Shown here in pieces: positions 8,070 to 13,987 of a stretch of DNA of 13,987 bases; position 1 is the stretch's first letter, and every line of letters starts with the position of its first letter. Origin of the DNA: JBDSEG01 sp039920165 (GTDB taxonomy: Bacteria > Pseudomonadota > Gammaproteobacteria > Burkholderiales > Burkholderiaceae_C); contig JBDSEG010000376.1 in assembly GCA_039920165.1 (NCBI GenBank), forward strand, positions 1 to 13,987. The letters run 5' to 3'. Below the pieces are notes generated by a model. The model saw nothing but the letters and a program-made list of their open reading frames with translations, was not told the origin of the DNA and did no database searches. The position numbers and the translations under genes were made by a program.

Positions 8070-8830
8070 GGTCGGAACTCGGCGTCGATCTGGTAGCGCA
8101 GGCCCGGATGGACCAGGCGCGCCAGCGTGATGGGCACGCTTTCGGTCGTGTCTGCGCCGCCGCGCAGCGTGCGGCGCACCACGACCAGGCATGGTTCGTC
8201 GGCGCCGATGCCGAGCAGCTTCGCCTCGTGCGCGCTCGGGCGACTCGCCTCGATGGAAAACTGCGCCTGCCACAGCGGCGCGACCTGCAGCAGATAGTGC
8301 GTGGGAGTGATGCGCGTGAAGTCGACGCTCAGGTAGTCGGGCGCGCACGTCGGATTGACGTAGCGGTCTTCGCATTGCAGCGCCACGCCGTTCTCGAAAT
8401 GCACAATCAGCGTGTGGAATACCGGCCCGCCGTTCGCGACACCGAGTTGCATCGCGAGAGCGGCCGGCGCCTTCTCCTTGCGCGCGCAGTGCACGACGGC
8501 GTGGTGGCGATGACCGCGCGCGACGATCTCTTCATGCAGGTCACGGATGGTCAACGTCGAGGCGACGCGCGTCAGGTGCGCCGCGAAGGTGCCGACGCCC
8601 TGCACCCGCGTGACCAGCCCCTCGGCCTGCAGCTCGCGCAGCGCGCGCGTGACGGTCATGCGGCTGACGCCGAACTGCCCGACGAGCGCGGCATCGGAAG
8701 GCATCACGCTGCCGGGCGGCCAGCGTCCGCGTCCGAGCTCGTCCTTCAGGTGCTGCTTGACCCGCGCATACGGCGCTGCGGGCGGCCCCTCGGTGCGCAG
8801 GGCGGCAGCGGCAGTGCGCGGGAAAACCAT
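8066..8830 (-). CDS. hutC: HutC, GntR-family histidine-utilisation repressor
   Basis: Transcriptional repressor of the hut genes; in the known systems urocanate is the inducer that releases it from DNA. The 254 residues hold an N-terminal GntR winged helix (about 20-85; recognition helix around SRMTVTRALREL at 56-67; wing with VQGVGTF at 77-82) and a C-terminal UTRA ligand-binding domain (about 105-248). UTRA features include CEDRYVNP and the segment ITPTHYLLQVAP. It is the first gene of the leftward operon and is divergent from hutU; a palindrome in the shared control region is its likely operator, implying autoregulation. The start ATG 8828-8830 has no Shine-Dalgarno sequence, and an in-frame TAG (8840-8842) lies four codons upstream, so the start cannot be moved far. 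A leaderless message is likely. Confidence 0.95.
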   Translation of the reverse strand: MVFPRTAAAALRTEGPPAAPYARVKQHLKDELGRGRWPPGSVMPSDAALVGQFGVSRMTVTRALRELQAEGLVTRVQGVGTFAAHLTRVASTLTIRDLHEEIVARGHRHHAVVHCARKEKAPAALAMQLGVANGGPVFHTLIVHFENGVALQCEDRYVNPTCAPDYLSVDFTRITPTHYLLQVAPLWQAQFSIEASRPSAHEAKLLGIGADEPCLVVVRRTLRGGADTTESVPITLARLVHPGLRYQIDAEFRP

Positions 8831-8836
8831 CGCCGG

Positions 8837-8865
8837 ATGCTACTTGCCTAGGCTTGTCTAGACAA
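8837..8865 (-). promoter_or_regulatory. Candidate hutC operon promoter
   Basis: On the minus strand TTGTCT (8860-8865) and TAGCAT (8837-8842) are separated by 17 bases, each matching four of six sigma-70 consensus positions. Initiation about seven bases further on would fall at the hutC ATG itself. The -35 box overlaps the operator palindrome, so HutC binding would block it. This is inferred from sequence only. Confidence 0.4.
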
Positions 8866-8872
8866 GTAGAGT
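8844..8872 (+). promoter_or_regulatory. Candidate hutUH promoter
   Basis: TTGCCT (8844-8849) and TAGAGT (8867-8872) lie 17 bases apart, matching three and four of six consensus positions. Transcription would start near 8879, leaving a leader of about 28 bases that contains the hutU ribosome site. The operator palindrome fills the spacer. The boxes are weak matches, so the call rests mainly on spacing and placement. Confidence 0.4.
8853..8866. promoter_or_regulatory. Probable HutC operator palindrome
   Basis: CTTGTCTAGACAAG is a perfect 14-base palindrome in the gap between the divergent hutC and hutU genes. Its outer CTTGT/ACAAG halves resemble the HutC sites described in Pseudomonas and relatives. 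A second inverted repeat is nested around it: CTACTTG (8840-8846) and CAAGTAG (8863-8869) share the right-hand half, so two overlapping dimer sites are possible. Confidence 0.8.
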
Positions 8873-8892
8873 GCAACCCTCCGATCTTGCCC

Positions 8893-8897
8893 AGGAG
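8893..8897 (+). promoter_or_regulatory. hutU ribosome binding site
   Basis: AGGAG lies nine bases before the ATG at 8907. It decides the hutU start against the in-frame GTG at 8871, which lies within the candidate -10 box and has no ribosome site. Confidence 0.75.
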
Positions 8898-8906
8898 TCG
8901 TCATCC

Positions 8907-10615
<1,709 letters not shown>

Positions 10616-10619
<4 letters not shown>

Positions 10620-12247
10620 GCGGTCGCATCGTGCTGAGGCCGGGCGCGCTCACGCTCGACGACCTGCAGTCCATCCACGCGGGCGGGCCGACGCTGTCGT
10701 TTGCCGATGCGTCCCGGGTCGCCGTGCGCGCCAGCGCGGCCGTCGTGCAGCGAGCCGCCGCCGGCGACATGCCGGTCTACGGCGTCAACACCGGCTTCGG
10801 CAAGCTTGCCAGCACGCGCATCGACGCCAGCCAGCTCGACGCGCTGCAGCGCAATCTGATCCGATCGCATTCGGTCGGCGTGGGCGAACCGCTCGCCCCG
10901 CCGGTCGTCCGGCTGATGCTGGCACTGAAGGCGGCGAGCCTGGCGCGCGGCCACTCCGGTGTTCGCGAGGAGGTGATCGATACCTTGCTCGCGGTGCACA
11001 ACGCCGGTCTGGTGCCTTATGTGCCGGCGCAGGGCTCGGTCGGCGCTTCGGGCGACCTCGCGCCGCTCGCCCATATGACGCTCGCGCTGATGGGCGAAGG
11101 CGAGATGCTCCTCGACGGCAGGCGCGCGCCCGCGGCGTCATTGCTCGAATCGGCCGGCATCGCCCCCCTGAAGCTCGCTGCCAAGGAAGGTCTGGCGCTG
11201 ATCAACGGTACGCAGGTCTCGACCGCGCTCGCGCTGCACGCGCTGCTCGAATTCGAGCCGGTGCTCGAGGCCGCGCTCGTCATCGGTGCGCTGACGGTCG
11301 ATGCGGCGCGTGGCAGTGATGGCCCATTCGATCCGCGCATCCAAGTGCTGCGCGGTCAACCGGGGCAGATCGACGTGGCGCAGTACACCCTTGCGCTGCT
11401 CGCCGGCAGTGCGATCCGCCGCTCGCACCTCGACGGCGACGACCGAGTGCAGGACCCGTACAGCCTGCGCTGCCAGCCGCAGGTCGTCGGCGCCTGCCTC
11501 GACCAGCTGCGCCACGCCGCACTGGTGCTGGTGCGCGAGGCGAATGCGGTGACCGACAACCCGCTGGTCTTCGTCGAAGCCCATGGGCGTGCCGGCCGGG
11601 CGCCGGGCCGTCCCAAGGCCGGCCGCGCCCCTTCGGGGGGCAGCGACCCACGGGAGCTTGGGGGCACCATCGTTTCGGGCGGCAATTTCCACGCCGAACC
11701 AGTGGCGCTGGCGGCCGACGCGATGGCCATCGCGATCGCGGAGGTCGGCGCCATCGCCGAGCGCCGCATCGCGATGCTGATCGACGCCGGTGTGTCGCGC
11801 CTGCCGCCCTTCCTGGCCGCCGATCCGGGCCTGAACTCCGGCTTCATGATCGCCCACGTCACCGCCGCCGCGCTCGCATCCGAGAACAAGTCGCTCGCGC
11901 ACCCGGCGAGCGTCGACAGCCTGCCCACCTCGGCCAACCAGGAGGACCATGTAAGCATGGCGACCTTCGCGGCGCGCCGGCTGCAGGGCATGATCGACAA
12001 CGTGGCGCACATCCTCGGCATCGAACTTCTGGCGGCGGCGCAGGGTATCGACTTTTTGCGCCCGCTGCGCAGTTCGGCCGCGCTCGAATCGGTGCATGCG
12101 CTGCTGCGCGAGACCTGCGCGCCGCTCGATGTGGACCGATATCTCGCGCCCGATATCGAACATGCGACGGCGCTTGTGCGCGGCGGCTCGCTGGCGCGCA
12201 TCCTGCGCACCTTGCCCGGCCTGCCGACGCTGTGGATTCCGACCTGA
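10616..12247 (+). CDS. hutH: Histidine ammonia-lyase with an in-frame insertion
   Basis: Removes ammonia from L-histidine to give urocanate, the first and committing step, whose product is also the expected inducer. The 543 residues include YGVNTGFGKL (catalytic Tyr region), GSVGASGDLAPLAHM with Ala144-Ser145-Gly146 that cyclise to the MIO electrophile, INGTQVSTALAL, DPYSLRCQPQVVG, DNPLVF, SGGNFHAEPVALAAD and ENKSLAHPASVDSLPTSANQ. All expected catalytic motifs are intact. Typical HutH proteins have about 500-515 residues; the surplus is explained by about 28 extra residues (323-350), rich in Gly, Arg, Pro and Ala, between DNPLVF and SGGNFHAEP and encoded by an inverted-repeat-rich block. The start ATG 10616-10618 overlaps the hutU stop and has the family N-terminus. 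The frame is open upstream only as an alternative reading of hutU. It is probably active, but that is not certain given the insertion. Confidence 0.95.
11590..11667. repeat. GC-rich palindromic repeat inserted in frame in hutH
   Basis: The block contains nested inverted repeats. GCCGGCC (11591-11597) pairs with GGCCGGC (11617-11623). CCCAAG (11612-11617) pairs with CTTGGG (11657-11662). Between them CCCC-TTC-GGGG (11628-11638) forms a tight hairpin, followed by the string GGGGGGCAGCGACCCACGGG. This layout closely resembles the short palindromic elements scattered in large numbers through Burkholderiales genomes, normally between genes, of the form CCCAAGG...CCCCTTCGGGGGGCAGCG...GCTTGGGGGC. 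Its length of about 84 bases keeps the hutH frame. The boundaries are approximate, and no second copy is visible in this window. Confidence 0.65.
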
Positions 12248-12287
12248 CGACCCGCAACCTTCCCGTCCCTCCTGAAAGACCATCACC
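12248..12287 (+). other. 40-base gap between hutH and the binding-protein gene
   Basis: I see no palindrome like the hut operator, no convincing promoter and no terminator hairpin here. Only a poor ribosome-site candidate (GAAAG) precedes the next ATG. The gap is compatible with the transport genes being transcribed as part of the hutUH operon. Confidence 0.5.
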
Positions 12288-13232
12288 ATGAAGATCAAGC
12301 TCCTCGCCTTCTCCGCCCTGCTCGCTGCAGTCGTCGCGCACGCACAGGAAACGCCGGTCGCGATCGGTATCTCGGGCTGGACCGGCTTCGCGCCGCTGAC
12401 GCTCGCCAAGGAAGCGGGCCTGTTCAAGAAGCACGGCCTGGACGTAACGCTGAAAAAGATCCCGCAGAAGGACCGCCACCTCGTCATCGCCTCGGGCGAT
12501 ATCCAGTGTGCTGCGACGACGGTCGAGACCTGGGTCCTGTGGAACGCCAACGGTGTCGCGACGACGCAGATCTTCCAGCTCGACAAGAGCTATGGCGCGG
12601 ACGGCATGGTGGTCAAGCCCGCGATCACGAAGATCTCCGATCTGAAAGGCAAGACCGTCGCGGCCAGCGCGCCGGGCACCGCGCCCTATTTCACGCTCGC
12701 GTGGATGTTGAAGAAGAACGGCCTGTCGGTGAAGGACGTGAAGGTCGTCAATCTCGAGCCGCAGGCCGCCGCCAACGCGATGATCGCCGGCACCGACGGC
12801 GTCGACGCCGCCATGACCTACGAGCCCTACCTCGGCGCGGTTCGCGCCAAGCCCGAGGCCGGCAAGATCATCGCGACCACGCTCGACTATCCGATGGTGA
12901 TGGACACCTTCGGCTGCACGCCGAAGTTCTTGGCCGAGAACCCGAAGGCCGCGAAAGGCCTGGCCGACGCCTACTTCGACGCCGTCGACATGATCAAGGC
13001 CGAGCCGAAGAAGAGCTTCGAGATCATGGGTGCCGACGTCAAGCAAAGCGCCGAGGCCTTCGAGAAAAGCCAGGCCTATCTGCGCTGGCAGGACCGCGCG
13101 GCGAACCAGAAATTCTTCGCCGGCGAGCACGCTGCGTTCACCAAGGAGGCCGCCGACCTGCTGCTCGAGGCCGGGATCATCAAGCAGATTCCCGATCTGA
13201 CGAAGCTGGCCGATACGCGGTTCCTGAAGTGA
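12288..13232 (+). CDS. ABC transporter periplasmic binding protein, NMT1/SsuA/TauA-like
   Basis: Periplasmic substrate-binding component of an ABC importer, 314 residues. Residues 1-19 are a signal peptide (MKIKLLAFSALLAAVVAHA), with cleavage likely before Gln20; no lipobox Cys is present. The mature protein has the fold signature of the NMT1/THI5/SsuA group: GISGWTGFAPLTLAKEAGLF near the N-terminus, FKKHGLDVTL, the ISDLKGKTVAASAPGTAPYF block (about 115-134) that lines the ligand pocket in relatives, then LEPQAAANAMIAGTDGVDAA and YEPYLGAV. Relatives bind sulfonates, nitrate, pyrimidines or aromatic acids, so the family does not reveal the ligand. The position 40 bases after hutH and 13 bases before a matching permease suggests uptake of histidine, urocanate or another imidazole compound, which is an inference from context only. 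Confidence 0.88.
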   Translation: MKIKLLAFSALLAAVVAHAQETPVAIGISGWTGFAPLTLAKEAGLFKKHGLDVTLKKIPQKDRHLVIASGDIQCAATTVETWVLWNANGVATTQIFQLDKSYGADGMVVKPAITKISDLKGKTVAASAPGTAPYFTLAWMLKKNGLSVKDVKVVNLEPQAAANAMIAGTDGVDAAMTYEPYLGAVRAKPEAGKIIATTLDYPMVMDTFGCTPKFLAENPKAAKGLADAYFDAVDMIKAEPKKSFEIMGADVKQSAEAFEKSQAYLRWQDRAANQKFFAGEHAAFTKEAADLLLEAGIIKQIPDLTKLADTRFLK

Positions 13233-13245
13233 CCGGACGGCGCGA

Positions 13246-13987
13246 ATGAGGCCGCTGACCCCGGTCGATCCGCGCACCCGCATCGCGCTCGGCATCGCGT
13301 TCTTCGTCGTCTTCACCGCAGTCTGGGCGGCGGCGACGTTGGGCGGATTCGTGTCCAAGACCTTTCTGGCCGACCCGCTAACAATGCTCCGCTCGGGCTG
13401 GACGCTGCTCACCGAGATGGGCTTCGCGAAGGACATCGGCATGACGGTGTGGCGGGTGGCCGGCGGGTTCGCCATCGCCGCGCTGCTGGCGCTGCCGCTG
13501 GGCATCGCGATGGGCGCCTACAAGCCGGTCGAGGCGTTTTTCGAGCCCTTCGTCTCGTTCGCGCGCTACCTTCCGGCAAGCGCCTTTATCCCGCTGCTGA
13601 TCCTGTGGGCCGGCATCGGCGAGGCCCAGAAACTTGCCGTCATCTTCATCGGCAGCTTCTTCCAGCTGGTGTTGATGATCGCGGTGACAGTGGGCAACAC
13701 CCGACGCGACCTGGTCGAGGCGGCGTACACGCTGGGCAGCAGCGACCGCACGCTGGTGAGCCGGGTGCTGGTGCCCGGAGCGGCGCCGGAGATCTTCGAG
13801 ATCCTGCGGATGGTGCTGGGCTGGGCCTGGACCTACGTCATCGTCGCCGAGCTGATCGGTGCGTCGAGCGGCATCGGCCACATGATCACCGACAGCCAGG
13901 CGCTGCTCGCGACCGACCAGATCATTTTCGGCATCATCGTCATCGGCCTGATCGGCCTGGCGAGCGATCTCGGTTTCAAGTGGCTCA
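13246..13987 (+). CDS. ABC transporter permease, SsuC/TauC-like, 3' end missing
   Basis: Inner-membrane permease partner of the preceding binding protein. From ATG 13246-13248 there are 247 complete codons running off the window without a stop. Hydrophobic segments are visible at about residues 12-34, 70-92, 112-122, 130-150, 187-207 and 227-240, the six-helix pattern of binding-protein-dependent permeases. The cytoplasmic EAA loop that contacts the ATPase is present (EAAYTLGSSDRTLVSRVLVP, 158-177), with its conserved Gly and Pro. Relatives have about 250-280 residues, so only a short tail is missing. The gene begins 13 bases after the binding-protein stop with only a weak ribosome site, suggesting co-translation. 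An ATPase gene is expected beyond the window edge. The start is chosen as the first ATG giving a full N-terminal helix. Confidence 0.88.
   Translation, partial: MRPLTPVDPRTRIALGIAFFVVFTAVWAAATLGGFVSKTFLADPLTMLRSGWTLLTEMGFAKDIGMTVWRVAGGFAIAALLALPLGIAMGAYKPVEAFFEPFVSFARYLPASAFIPLLILWAGIGEAQKLAVIFIGSFFQLVLMIAVTVGNTRRDLVEAAYTLGSSDRTLVSRVLVPGAAPEIFEILRMVLGWAWTYVIVAELIGASSGIGHMITDSQALLATDQIIFGIIVIGLIGLASDLGFKWL

Noticed and set aside
8871..8906. GTG at 8871 as the hutU start
   Set aside because: It lies in the candidate -10 region, has no ribosome site, and adds 12 residues; AGGAG at 8893-8897 supports the ATG at 8907.
11582..11665. Frameshift or pseudogene in hutH
   Set aside because: The frame is identical on both sides of the insertion and every downstream motif, including SGGNFHAEP and the ENKSLAHP block, is intact.
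11138..12586. A 482-codon minus-strand open frame opposite hutH and the binding-protein gene
   Set aside because: It is a shadow frame covering two real genes and their gap, with no recognisable domain.

Overview
This 14 kb window is high-GC, densely packed chromosomal DNA from a Gram-negative bacterium, most likely a betaproteobacterium. The evidence is the GC-rich third codon positions, a class A penicillin-binding protein, Sec-type exported proteins, and a histidine-utilisation (hut) locus of the proteobacterial HutF/HutG type. A repeat of the kind common in Burkholderiales genomes also points that way. I cannot name the genus from sequence alone.

Layout, left to right: (1) bases 1-2214 (+) hold the 3' part of a bifunctional class A penicillin-binding protein, with its 5' end outside the window. 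(2) Converging on it from the right is a two-gene minus-strand unit: an exported metallo-beta-lactamase-fold hydrolase (2832-3992) whose stop codon overlaps the GTG start of a DUF3299 protein (2233-2835). (3) Bases 4078-8830 (-) are a tightly overlapping operon, hutC-hutD-hutI-hutG-hutF. (4) A 76-base divergent control region (8831-8906) carries a perfect 14-base palindrome, the probable HutC operator. (5) Bases 8907-12247 (+) are hutU-hutH. They are followed by a periplasmic binding protein (12288-13232) and an ABC permease (13246 to the window end, truncated) of the NMT1/SsuA/TauA-TauC type.

The hut genes encode a complete five-enzyme route. HutH deaminates histidine to urocanate, HutU hydrates urocanate to imidazolonepropionate, HutI opens the ring to formiminoglutamate, HutF deiminates this to formylglutamate, and HutG releases glutamate and formate. 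HutC is the expected urocanate-responsive repressor of both divergent arms, and HutD is the accessory protein thought to tune hut expression. The importer genes after hutH probably bring in histidine, urocanate or a related compound, but they are not of the usual polar amino acid type.

The most unusual signal is inside hutH. About 28 extra codons (roughly 11582-11665), made of GC-rich inverted repeats, sit in frame just before a conserved active-site-proximal motif. They look like a dispersed palindromic repeat that has become part of the protein. Other points of interest are the operator lying between candidate -35 and -10 boxes, a probably leaderless hutC message, the unusual importer, and the uncharacterised MBL/DUF3299 pair. 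I saw no RNA genes, CRISPR arrays, insertion sequences or clear terminators.
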